The notes under the pieces: generated by a model
Databases searched by the model: none
Told to the model about the DNA's origin: nothing
The model's input: only the letters and a program-made list of their open reading frames with translations
Part shown: positions 11,004-21,800 of the stretch, piece by piece
How the letters are laid out: each line of letters starts with the position of its first letter
Position numbering within the stretch: position 1 is the first letter of the stretch
Translations under genes and position numbers: made by a program
Source: Sphaeroforma sirkka
Taxonomy: Eukaryota > Opisthokonta > Ichthyosporea > Ichthyophonida
Length of the DNA stretch: 27,500 nucleotides
Assembly: GCA_001586965.3 (NCBI GenBank)
Contig: LUCW03001557.1
Coordinates: 1-27,500, forward strand
Direction of reading: 5' to 3'

Positions 11004-13574
11004 GAGCCATACCATATATTCATACATTGTAACATACATACATTATAACTTGTCATTTTTGAAAAAAATAATATTATCCCTACATTTCAATTGTCACTAT
11101 CGGAAATATAGCAAAAGTGACAGAGTTTCAGTCGGAGCATATACACGCTCACATTTTGCAGGTTTAGGAGATTTTAACTCTAAAACAGAAATGTTATTAA
11201 CCTGTAGCCCGGTCTAAGAGAAAAAAATGTAATTGTTCAATAGCCGAGCTCATCATCATGAAAATTAACACGCGCAAGCAGTAGTTGGTCACTGATGCAT
11301 CCATGTCTCAGCTGATGGTCTTATTATGACGCGTTCTTCACTACTAAACAACCTGAATAGTCGCATATACCAACCTATGCATAGTGCACAAATCCTAGAA
11401 CTGTTATATTATGATAGCCATTGTTCGATATTATCTATTAGTGTTTTGTTCGACACTGTTTTGAAATACCTTCACACTTGTGATGGTTTGGTTTCAGCTC
11501 CGTATGAGCTCGTAGGGCGGAGTCAAGATGCTTCACTACCTTGGCTCTGGATCAGAGTAATTGTCTTGCACGTTCAAAGTACAACATCAGAAAATCCGTG
11601 AATATGCTTCCGATACTTTATATGCAATAAAGTTAAAACGTAGACTACAATATTCTATAGGTTTAAAAACTTTTGCAATCCTCTTGTCGCACCTAGCGTT
11701 GATTATATACAGAGCTACGCACCATGCTTCTGGTCAACTGAAACTAACTGTCTTGGTATTTCTTTTACATAACCGAAGTATATTCATACAAATGAAACTC
11801 TGCTTGTACATTTGCTAAGTATGGAACCAATGAGAGGTTTGTTGACAGTCACTCGTGAGGCATGTTCATAAATGGTTCGAGTGAGTACTGTATAAGCGCT
11901 TTAGGTTGCATGTGCTTATGCGTGTCATAACTAGGCACACAAAGGTATAAGCCACTCAGTTCAAAGTATCAGAGACCCTGTGCTTTATAATCGTTATCGG
12001 CCGCTATATATCTGTCGGTTATGTGTTGATCTGTACGTTCTCATTAGCTGCGGGTTTTGGCTACAGAACGATGCGATGCCAGATTTAGTTATATACATGG
12101 CCTAGCTAAAGCAATAAAGCAAAGCTGACTCGCCTACAAGGTATATCTACCAACTGCCGCAATACTTAGTGTTTTATGATAGATTGGCCCTTCGTTAAAC
12201 TGAACTCTATCACCTACCTTTACGTTGTAAATACAAATATTCGGCTGGAAAAAGATACTTCCCAATTAGATAAGCACAACTTACAATAAATTCGTGTCTT
12301 CCATGACAAGTACAAATTTTGCCTCGAATAGTGCATTTATTAGAAGGACAGCAAGCAGCGTAACGTAGATAGATGCTAACAGTACTTAATGCTTAAAGGT
12401 AGCTATCAACGGTACCGAACGTGCGTATCAGGGATGGGTTGTGTTGCTGTTTTTATTTAATGATGTCCAGCTCCGTTCTTGGCACGTGAGATATCGAAAT
12501 GATCGAACTGGATACCATTTTTATACTACGAATCTCACGCGAGTACTACGAAAACTGAACATTTATAGATTGGCACCGCCAACTTGCTTTTAGAAATTTG
12601 TCAGCATGTATATGTCTATCATTTTTATTCCCCCCACTTAAATTTGATTATCCCCTCACACTGATTCGTTTTCTGCATAGACATAAGTTTACAGACTGTG
12701 CGTGAGACCGGAATGTTTTGCGAGGACACGACAAAATTTAGACGACAAGATCAAGGCTACAATACTTGCTAACATAGTAGTCGGTAATGCTCTTTAAGCA
12801 AATTTGGTGACCGCGACTAAACATAAAATGATGTGCAAATGTGAAAAGTGGCCTAATAAGGAAATTAATTGATACTCAATGTCCGCAGTTTGGGAAACTG
12901 TCTGCGGTAGATAGTTTGTTCTTTTTTCTCGGACGGGTTTGAAGCCCATAAATCCAACATACAACATGTGATAGTATTTCGCATTAATGCCTTAGGGATA
13001 CTGACTGGCTGTCACTGATAACTTCTGCTGAAGCGTTGAAAATAAAGAAATATTTTCTTTGGAGGACATTGAAGTGCTAGTAGTATATTCCATTGGGTTC
13101 TCACAACTGTGCATCAAGCATTTGATATCAGTAAAATCGGGATAAAGTTCTTATTGTAGATTTATATTTTTGCCAATTACCGTGTGTCTATTGATTATAT
13201 ACAACTATCCCGCCACTCGTGGGTAATGGAAGGTTGTCAATCAGTCGCGCTTTCGCGTTCCTTGCCGCCTCCTCATTTTTTACCGCTCAGTTTGGTTATC
13301 AAAACGCCTTCTAATGTGAAAATGCTGTGTTGCCGTCTCCACTTCGACTTTCTGTACACATTGGCTTCAATTCTTGTACTAGAAAATATAGTCTACTAAA
13401 GGACTAAAAGATTCAAGAACAAGAAATGAAACCTATCTTGGAAAATATAACAAAGTACGCATCAGCAAGTTAGCAATCGGTGCCCGACCCTGTCAACCTA
13501 TTTAATGGCCTCGATATCTTCAGCCTAGTGAACAACCGAGGATGCTGGGTGAAGCAATTTATCAACCGGCTTTG
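11004..13574. other. Non-coding interval, no gene recognised
   Basis: The sequence is AT-rich with short chance frames only (longest about 90 codons at 11326-11601, with no family resemblance). The first 100-200 bases may be the 3' untranslated part of the LINE: they contain several catacatt/atacat-like tracts, but no end could be fixed. No tRNA- or rRNA-like sequence was seen. Confidence 0.6.
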
Positions 13575-13608
13575 TCATATACATACATATATATATATAT
13601 ATATATAT
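13575..13608. repeat. (TA)n microsatellite
   Basis: A short run of alternating T and A follows an atacat tract, about 30 bp in all. Confidence 0.85.
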
Positions 13609-14545
13609 TTCCCACGAATACTGATGTGTATGACATCAGCAGCCGAATGCGAATGCCGATTTACATTCCGAGCTCCCTGGGAATACATCAGAATTCTCAA
13701 TAAAAACTATTGAGCTATTGAAAAAAATTCAGCACGTGCGTTATTCGCTCACAGTTAGAATCGCGTACAGGCTCAAGTACAGCCGCAAAATGTTTGTCTT
13801 GAGGATCATCGCTGAAACTCTGAGAGACATTCATACACACGTGACATGCATTGTTCTCCATATACTCGTCATTTCAGGATACTGTAGTACTGATAATACA
13901 AATGGACATATTTGAAAATATATTATGAGAGACTACAAGTCTCAGGTCAGTTTTTACAGCAAGAAACCCCATTTGATTTATAGAAGTCATCAGAGCTAGC
14001 ACATTCTCGAGATCTAACCAAGTTGATTAGATAACTCCTGAGAGTTGAGTTAATACTCAAACAACTCACGAAAACTCTACTAATTAGATTACACTCCACT
14101 AAACATATTCAAATATTTTACACATGATGTACACGTGAAAATTTTCTCTATATTAATTCCTAGAAGTTACTGATGCTTGAGAACACCAGTATCGTCAGTC
14201 GCAAAACCATTCTGAGATTCAAGGCTACGTCAACTTAAAGTGGAGCAGTTTATCAAACATGTGAACTTTGAATCCGGGACGAGTATCTAAAACTTGATTT
14301 TGGATAGAGTATCGAATAGAGTTGATAGCATTCATGTTGCACGATTTAACTATAGGTAGATCAGTTTGACTTTGTGTTGGTGGGGTGGGGGTTAAAAAAT
14401 TGTCTCAGTGCCAGCAAACAAAGCTCAGACACTTCCCAGGAGTGTCTGTGAGAGTTTTGGGCACTAAATCTGATTTTATTTCTGTCTCCTATATGTTTGT
14501 ATTGCATACGCAAGTGTATGTCAACGGGTCAGATCGGCGTATTCT
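13609..14545. other. Non-coding interval, no gene recognised
   Basis: AT-rich sequence with only short frames (65-77 codons) and no recognisable product. A CT/AG-rich patch with several gagttg/actcaac-like segments lies at about 14020-14110 and can fold locally. Confidence 0.5.
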
Positions 14546-15053
14546 ACTTGATTTGCATCAGGCGCAGCTGGGTTTATCACAAACCGAAGTCTACAACCGT
14601 GCATTGGCGTGATATCAAAAAGCAATCATAGTTCATAATCCATATGCCTGAAATAAAAACCATGAAAATAGTGAGCAATACATACGGTATGAGAATTGAG
14701 GCAAGAACTAGAGGAAAACAAATGTGCATTAGAATATAGCGATAGGAAACGGTAATCATCGTACTGCACAGTGAAACGAGGTGATGAGAGTACATGAGAG
14801 TATGAAGAAACACAATTTATTCAACTTCATTTGCATCAGGCGCAGCTAGGTATATCACAAACCGAATTCTACAACCGTGCATTGGCGTGATATCAAGAAG
14901 CTATCATAGTTCACAATCTATATGCCTGAAATAAAAAATACATACGGTATGAGAATTGAGGCAAGAACTAGATGTAAACAAATGTGTATTAGAGTGACGT
15001 ACTACACAGGGAAACGAGGTGATGAGAGTAGATGAGAGTGTGAAGAAACACAA
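14546..15053. repeat. Diverged tandem duplication, period 278 bp
   Basis: Copy 1 is 14546-14815 and copy 2 is 14824-15053. Both begin actt(g/c)atttgcatcagg and end gtatgaagaaacacaa or gtgtgaagaaacacaa. Between these ends they match with scattered substitutions and several deletions in copy 2, which is about 40 bp shorter. No coding capacity is conserved between the copies, since chance frames in one are not kept in the other. The origin is unknown; it could be the remains of a transposon or a simple segmental duplication. Confidence 0.88.
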
Positions 15054-15335
15054 CTGCCGTGTGGAGAACTGGGGTAACGAGAGCAAAAGTAAATATAGAC
15101 AAGGAAATCAACAGGCTGACTAAAGATGGTCAGGATAAACTAATAGAACGACACAGATGCGAGCAACCAAAGCGCAAATAGGAGGTTTGTCACAGAAATC
15201 ATCTCTCGCAATATCTGCATATGCAGGGAACACGGTCCAAAGAAACGATACAGTCTCTAAGAATAGATTCTATAGACAAGGCCTTGAAAACAAAAACAGG
15301 GCACACAATAGTGAGTATATTATTTTTTGAACGCG
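15054..15335. other. Non-coding interval
   Basis: A- and G-rich on the + strand. No gene, RNA or repeat recognised. Confidence 0.5.
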
Positions 15336-15340
15336 TGGCG

Positions 15341-15588
15341 TCAATTTCGGTTAGGAAGAAGTACTGCAACACGCGCACAAAGGCATTGACCTAACTGCAG
15401 GATCGATTTCCTCAACCGGTATTCTGTACTCAAGTGCATCTCCTGCATACTCCCTGGTTCTCTGACCACGGTGTGGATGAGCCCTTTCAGATCGATGAAG
15501 CGGAATCGGTTGCCGGTTGCGATGCTCTGAGCCTGATCACCGTCACACACGAACGTCATGAGAGATTCCTGTAACGAGTTGAAGATGT
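15341..15588 (-). pseudogene. Fragment (possibly one exon) of a UvrD/TRANK1-type SF1 helicase
   Basis: On the - strand the frame reads ...HIFNSLQESL, then MTFVCDGDQAQSIATGNRFRF, then IDLKGLIHTVVREPG and MHLSTEYRLRKSILQL. It matches the block of UvrD-like helicases of the TRANK1/lupus-brain-antigen kind: a motif III 'GD.AQ.I..G..FRF.DL..L', then a motif IV-like 'L..NYR....IL.L'. A pyrimidine-rich stretch ending in CAG (about 15588-15600, - strand) could be a 3' splice site just before it. A weak donor-like GTCAAT follows the ILQL codons. Walker A/B, the DEAD-like box and the C-terminal motifs were not found in either direction. It is therefore either a single exon of a gene whose other exons are unrecognisable here, or a gene fragment. 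The fragment reading is preferred. Confidence 0.6.
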
Positions 15589-15732
15589 GTTCTGAGTGGA
15601 GAGCACATCATACACTCCAACACAGTACATCACATCGAACCCAGTGAACCGCCGAGGTCATACTGTGACAGATCCCCCGGTACCTGTAGAAGATCCCGGT
15701 GGCCATTCACAACCTTAGATTTCATTTATCAA

Positions 15733-16470
15733 AGATTCAGTGTCCCGTATAGGTTTAATGCCTCATTTTTAAGGTTTAATATCTCGTATTTGTTGCTTAA
15801 TGTCTCGTATTTAAAGTTCAATGCTTCAAAGGTTCAGAATCTTGTTTTTGAGGTTCAAGGTCCCATAGTTCAGATTCAATATCGCGTACTAAAGCTTTAA
15901 TATCTCTTATTTAAGGTTCAATGTCTTGTACTTGATATGTAATGTTCCGTTTTGAGGTTCAATGTCTCGGACTTATTGTTCAATGTCTCGTACTCAAGCT
16001 TTAATGTCTCTTATTTAAGGTTCAATGTCTCGTACGTTATGTTTAATGTTTTGCATGTAAGGTTTAATGTCCCGTACTTGATGTTTAATGTTTCGTATTT
16101 AATATTTAATGACTCGGACTTATTGTTCAATGTCTCGTACTGAAGCTTTAATGTCACTTATTTGAGGTTCAATGTCTCGTACGTAGGGAGTCATGTTTTG
16201 CATTTAAGGTTCAATGTCTAGTGCTTGATGTTTAATGTTTCGTATTCGTACTTATTGTTCAATGTCTCGTACTCAAGCTTTAATGTCTCTTATTTAAGGT
16301 TCAATGTCTTCTATTTGACTTTTTATGTCTCGTTTTCAAGTATCGATGCCGCGTATTTTAAAAGGTTTCATGTCTCGTTTAAGGGTCAATGTCTCTTATT
16401 TGAGGTTCAATGTCCCATAATTTAGGTTTAATGCCTTGTTTTCAAGGTTCGATGTCTCACATTTAAGGTA
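15733..16470. repeat. Minisatellite, 21-bp unit (about 35 copies) with higher-order structure
   Basis: Units vary around aaggttcaatgtctcgtatt. Because 21 is a multiple of three, one + strand frame stays open for stretches (15952-16143, 16225-16425) and reads a heptad like FNVSYLx; this follows from the period, not from a gene. A longer unit of seven repeats is visible: the segment starting cggacttattgttcaatg at 15968 recurs at 16115 (147 bp = 7 x 21), and a close copy starts at 16247 (132 bp, with a 15-bp loss). Unit identity falls towards both edges. Confidence 0.92.
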
Positions 16471-16569
16471 GTAATACTACATATTTTCGAGCTGTGCTGC
16501 TGTCATCTGTAAAATGTTTACGGTCTCTGTCAGTCATTGCTCTGGTGATAAGCAAATATGTGTTGCGCC

Positions 16570-17462
16570 CGTTCTCCATGAGGCTTGTGTGATAGGAGAA
16601 CGCGGCTGGCTTTCGCCTTCGTTTAATACACCGGCACATATACATCAACATTACAATCTACAACATGTGTCATGCTGTCACTCGCCTTTGTTTAGTACCA
16701 CGGTACATATATATCACACTTATACATCACCATTACAATCTACAACGAACAACTGATGCTATCACTCGCCTTCATTTAGTGTAACGGCACATATACATCA
16801 CACTTATACATCAACAATCCAATCCACAACGCACAACTGATGCTGTCACTCGCTTTCGTTCAGTACAACGGCACATATACATCACTCTTACACATTCACA
16901 TTAGAATCTACAACGAACAACTGATCTCCGTTCTCCATGAGACTCGTGTGATCGGAGAACGCGGCTGGCTTTCGCCTTCGTTTAGTACAACGGCATATAT
17001 ACATCAACATTACAATCCACAACAAACAACTGATGCTATCACTCGCCTTCATTTAGTGTAACGGCACATATACATTACACTTTTAGATCAATAATACAAT
17101 CCACAACGCACAACTGATGCTGTCACTCGCTTTCGTTCAGTACAACGGCACATATACATCAACATTACAATCCACAACGCACAACTGATGCTGTCACTCG
17201 CTTTCGTTCAGTACAACGGCAAATATGCATCACACATATACATCAACAATACAATTCACAACGCACAACTGATGCTGTCACTCACTTTCGTTCAGTACAA
17301 CGGCACATATACATCACACTTATACATCAACATTAGAACGAACAACTGATGCTGTCACTCGCTTTCATTACGGCACATATACATCACACTTATACATCAA
17401 CATTACAATGTACAACGAACAACTGATGCTGTCACTCGCTTTCATTCAGTACTACGACACAT
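16570..17462. repeat. VNTR array, 71-84-bp units (about 11 copies), with a hairpin-bearing variant unit
   Basis: The core of each unit is cggcacatatacatcacact, then tatacatcaacattacaatc, then acaacgaacaactgatgctg and tcactcgctttcgttcagta. Short units lack the 13-bp 'cacttatacatca' part, giving 71 bp in place of 84. Two units (16568-16640 and 16926-16992) carry an extra segment, gttctccatgag...ggagaacgcggctgg, whose ends are perfectly complementary (7-8 bp stem). No conserved frame runs through the array. Confidence 0.9.
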
Positions 17463-18345
17463 ATTTTGTAAAGCGCAGATTGACGCAGAATGCTTAGTTT
17501 GATCTGATGCACTTTCAGAACGCGAAATAAAAAACAGTAGAGCTCACAGCACCACCGAACGGCGAGTGACGATATAAACTGTCGTTGGGGTCGTGCACGG
17601 ACGTTAACAAGACCTCTCGAGAGTGCAATAACCTGCTATCACTCTGTGTTGCACTGATGCAGTGTCAATTGAGGATACTTGTGAGATACAGCTCATGTAG
17701 CGTCTCCACACGTTTCAGGTATGGCTCTCTGGATTGCTCTTAACTGCTGCTAAGCACTGGCTTGCAACGGATGAAATGAATAGCTCGGATGGTTGGTCTT
17801 CCCCGACCACATGTGGCACAGCAACACCACTAGTACAACTTGTCAGTAATGATCGCCGTCGTGCCTGTGCTCGACCCACTCCACGTGCAGTCACACATTT
17901 CCTGCTGTTGATGGTCTACCATCGAATACAACGTGAAACGTACCATGGTTGCGCTCAGTAGACATATCGATTGAGACATCCTGTGTTGACTCGCACTGAC
18001 GCGCCAGTGCCCTGCGGTCCCTCAGACCACCAACAGCAATTGGTCGGTCGGTGAAAGCATTGAATGGTGGAGGCATAGCTTGGGGTCTGCACGCTTGGTG
18101 ATCCAGCAAGTCCATTCAGGCCCCTGCTTAAGCCCACATATGCAACGGTCCAATAAACGACCATCTGCGACAAGGAACACTCGAGTGCCAACGTGTACAT
18201 GTAGGCCCTCCCCAGAAGTGCGGCTTTCTCAGCGTGCTTGGCTCTCAGCTGCGGTGTTGTGTGTTGGAGAGCCCTGCAGACTGCCAAGCTTCCGCTCGAT
18301 GAAAGCGTGCAACACACGCTGCTAGTCATTCATGGGCACACGACA
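17463..18345. other. Unassigned interval of higher GC content
   Basis: Base composition is more even than in the flanking repeats, and frames of 70-125 codons exist on both strands. None has a recognised family. One - strand frame (about 18225-18022, containing GTRVFLVADGRLLDRC) looks protein-like but has no start, no splice sites I can defend and ends in TGA. It may be remnant coding DNA. Confidence 0.35.
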
Positions 18346-18346
18346 G

Positions 18347-18720
18347 TCATATACCACACCCCAAAACCACTGGCAACAACGGGCCACAGTGCAAATCCCG
18401 AATGTTGGAACTGTATGGGGACGTCCACTCGGCTGCTTGCCCTGAGCCATACTTTGAGCTGGGGAGACAAGCATCGCACACTTCCGAATAGCACAAACCG
18501 ACGCACAGTTGTCCAGGTGGCTGGCTGCTCACGGGGTGCATGGGGTACTGCACGTCGAGTGTACCTACAGGGTACTTGTGTGTGGTTATGAGCCGTTCGA
18601 ACAAAGTATGATCAGGACGAAAACTTCCACTTTCCAAATCTTGCAACGCCACGGTGGGATCAATGCAATCAAAGAGCAATGGAGCGTGTTTAGGTTCAAA
18701 TTTTTATCAAATTCAAGTAT
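18347..18720 (-). pseudogene. Decayed fragment of a UPF1/ZNFX1-type SF1B helicase
   Basis: On the - strand the frame reads DPTVALQDLESGSF, then TLFERLI, then YPVGTLDVQYPMHPVSS. In UPF1/ZNFX1-like helicases the same order is 'GDhkQLrP.V.........SLFERLi.......L.vQYRMHP.iS'. The LFERL and QYxMHP signatures are clear, although the Arg of QYRMHP is Pro here. The preceding GDxxQL motif is not recognisable (APLLFDCI stands in its place). Past HPVSS the similarity ends, and GTGAGC at that point could be an old donor site. It starts only about 95 bp downstream of the ABC transporter stop on the same strand, inside that gene's likely 3' UTR or terminator region, so it is more likely debris than a working exon. 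Confidence 0.5.
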
Positions 18721-18813
18721 GTTCTTTTACCAATTTGTGCACAATACGCACCTTATCATACAACAAAGTACCTCCAAAACTGCGATGTTGCTCTTTCGAA
18801 TGCGCAACCGTAA

Positions 18814-21800
18814 TCACTGCAGCTTCATCATCGCTTTGTATCTACCCCCCGGAATGGCCATCAGCTCTTCGTGCGTGCCCGATTCCTTAATCACCCCCTC
18901 AGCTACGACCGCAATGATGTCGGCGTTTCTGATGGTCGCCAGTCGGTGTGCCACAGTGATGGTAGTCCGTGTAGCACTCATCTTATCCAGGGCTGCCTGT
19001 ACCGCAGACTCGCTCTGTGCGTCCAGAGCGCTTGTGGCCTCGTCCAGCAACACAATCTGTGGGTCTCGCAGGAGGGTGCGTGCAATGGCTATGCGCTGCT
19101 TTTGCCCACCAGACAGCCGAGAACCCTTGACACCTATGTGTGTGTCCAGCTTCTCCTCCAACAACTCCACAAAATCTCTCGCACTCGCATCGTCAATGGC
19201 ACGCCAGAGGGAGTCGTCGGTGAGCTCAGCCTTCTCCTCGGCACTTAAGCCATACAGCATGTTCTCTCGGATCGTGCCCGTGAACAGGTGTGGTTCTTGG
19301 CCCACCATGCCAATGGTCCGTCTCAGACTCTTCACATTCACATCCTCCACCGGGATCCCGTCCACAGTTATCTGTCCATTTGCGGCAGTATAGAACCGCT
19401 CCAACAGCCCCAGACAACTCGATTTGCCGCACCCGCTCTCACCGACCAGGGCCAGCGTCTGCCCTCGACCCACGTCAACGCTAAAGTCAATCAGCACAGG
19501 ATGTCGTGGTCGCGCGGGGTAGGTAAAGGCGATGTGATGAAACGCCACGTCACCTTCCACCGGAATGTACTTGGTCAGGCCAAGGGCCGTGGTCGATGTC
19601 TTCTCCACCAGTCCAACCGAACTGGACTCCATCTGTCCCGCTTTCGCGCTGAGCGGTTGCCCTAGTAGAGCCGGGTTGGCAAAGTGGACGCCCTCATCTG
19701 TGCCGGTGTCTGTGGTCGGCTGCTGATCTCTGTACATAAACAGCCGTGCGGCACCAGTCCTCGCGGCATTCACATCGGGCGCCAAGGCTAATGAGGAGAT
19801 CATTCCCAGGCCACCGAAGACAACGGCGGCAAAGGTTGTGATGGCCTCTTTCATGGTGCACTCCTGCGTAGTACCACCCGTGGTAGTCACCATCTCCACA
19901 CCGAACCAAAAGGAGAAACTGTGCACGTGATACGGGTGCAATGGAGAGGCTTGGCGGTGAATATGAAAGGGCGTCTAGGTGTAGACAAACATATGGCAAG
20001 TGGTATATATAAAGAACGCTTTGTCTATGCGAAGGAGTGGGTTAATAGTTGTGCAAATCACTCGACGAATGTTTACGAATGTACAGCGACCCTTTTATCG
20101 AGAAAAGAAACTTAGTTCACACTGCGATTTACTGCACTTCATGCACCAAACTGCATAGCCGAACATCCAAACTCAGTTCTGTTATCCATCCACACGCATA
20201 TGACATGTGTGGCTACATATTCAGATGAAGACTGTACGCACAATTTTATTATATAACAACATCAAGTTTCAATACTAGTTAAAACGTGGACGCACACACA
20301 TAACTATATACAAATAACTATCTAACAGCATCAAATTTCAATACTAGTTTAAAACGTGGACGCACACCTCACTATATAGAAATAAATATCCAACGGCATC
20401 AAATTTCGATATTAGTTAAAACGTGTCACACACACACACAAATATATACAGACAACTGTATAACAGCATCAAATTTAAGTACTAGTTAAAACGTGGACAC
20501 ACACACACACAAATATATACAAACAACTGTATAACAGCATCAAATTCAAATACCAGCTAAAACGTGGACACGCACACATAACTGTATAACAGCAGCAAAA
20601 TTTAAATACTAGTTTAAAACATGTACGCCACAAAAATAACTTTTTAACAGCATCAAATTCAAATAATGGGTTAAAACATGTACGTACACACATAACTGTA
20701 TAACAGCATCAAATTCAAAAAATGGTTAAAAACGTGGACGCACACCTAAATATATACAGACAACTGTATAACAGCATCAAATTTAAATACTAGTTTAAAA
20801 CTTGGACGCGGACACATAACTATGTAACAGCATCATATTTGAATGCTAGTTTAGAACGTGTACGCTGGATGGCTGGCGCAGTTGTGTATACGCAAACATA
20901 AAGGGATCTGCGCACACACATCCTAGTCCTAAATAAATGGATATACATATATAGGTAAATAATAGAATGTGCAGTTCTTGCAACAAAATTTTCCCATGGA
21001 AGGCGATGATAATGGGACAGCATTGGGATCCCATCGCACGTACGAAAGACATCGAGTTCATCGTACGTAAGTTATTCAATTAGTTTCTGAATGAAATCAA
21101 GATAACGGCACAGCAGCCACATGCAGAAGTGTTCGTACAGCACAAGATAACATTAACACGTATTAAACTGGACCACAACAAAACTACATACCCCCAAACG
21201 GACAAGATTACGCACTGTGCAAAGCCAAAGGTAAGTCCGGAGATGATGCTGGCTCTAAACATGGACTTTCTGGGTGCTTCTAGATAGTCACGGTAGCGTT
21301 GCAGGATGTCTGTGCTCACTCCCAGGTATGTGACGGTGCGCACTGACTGGAGGTATTCACTGGCCATGGTGGTTGCTTCGTCTAGACTGTTCTCGGCTTT
21401 CTTGGTGATGCGATTGGCCAACAGACTACCCACATACGACACAAGACCCGAGATGAAGAACGACGACATCATCACCAGCGCCAACTGCCAGCAAAGGAAC
21501 ACGCCTATGACAAAGGTGGCTACTAATGTGCTGAGCATAACCAGCGTCATGATGATTGTATCACCCATCACTGACCCCACAGCCGCGGCGTCGTTGGAGA
21601 GACTGACCGTTAGCTCACTGACCTTGTTGTCTTCCATGTCGAAGAAGCCCATGTCCTGCTCCATAAGCATTCTGAACGTGGACACGCGCAGGCGGCGGGT
21701 GAGCTTCTGCTTCGCCGCCCCAAAGCACCAGTACATAATACTATTGGTGAACAGCGCAATGCCTGCGAGGGCCAGGAAGGTCTTGATCCACTTCTGAGCC

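Noticed and set aside
15600-15720. A second helicase exon upstream of the UvrD-like fragment (frame containing SQYDLGGSLG)
   Set aside because: It is too short, lacks a convincing donor site and has no helicase motif.
15952-16425. Repeat protein gene with FNVSYLx heptads
   Set aside because: The heptad follows from a 21-bp period. The frame is broken between blocks and unit changes look random with respect to codon position.
15733-17462. CRISPR-like array
   Set aside because: The units are contiguous and degenerate, with no unique spacers between constant repeats, and the DNA is eukaryotic. It is a pair of VNTR arrays.
18509-19393. A 294-codon open frame on the + strand
   Set aside because: It is antisense to the second nucleotide-binding domain of the ABCB gene, whose Walker A, signature and Walker B motifs are on the - strand. 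The frame is a mirror of its codon bias.
21306-21797. A 163-codon + strand frame inside the transporter
   Set aside because: It is the antisense shadow of ABCB exon 1 (TMD2) with no independent support.
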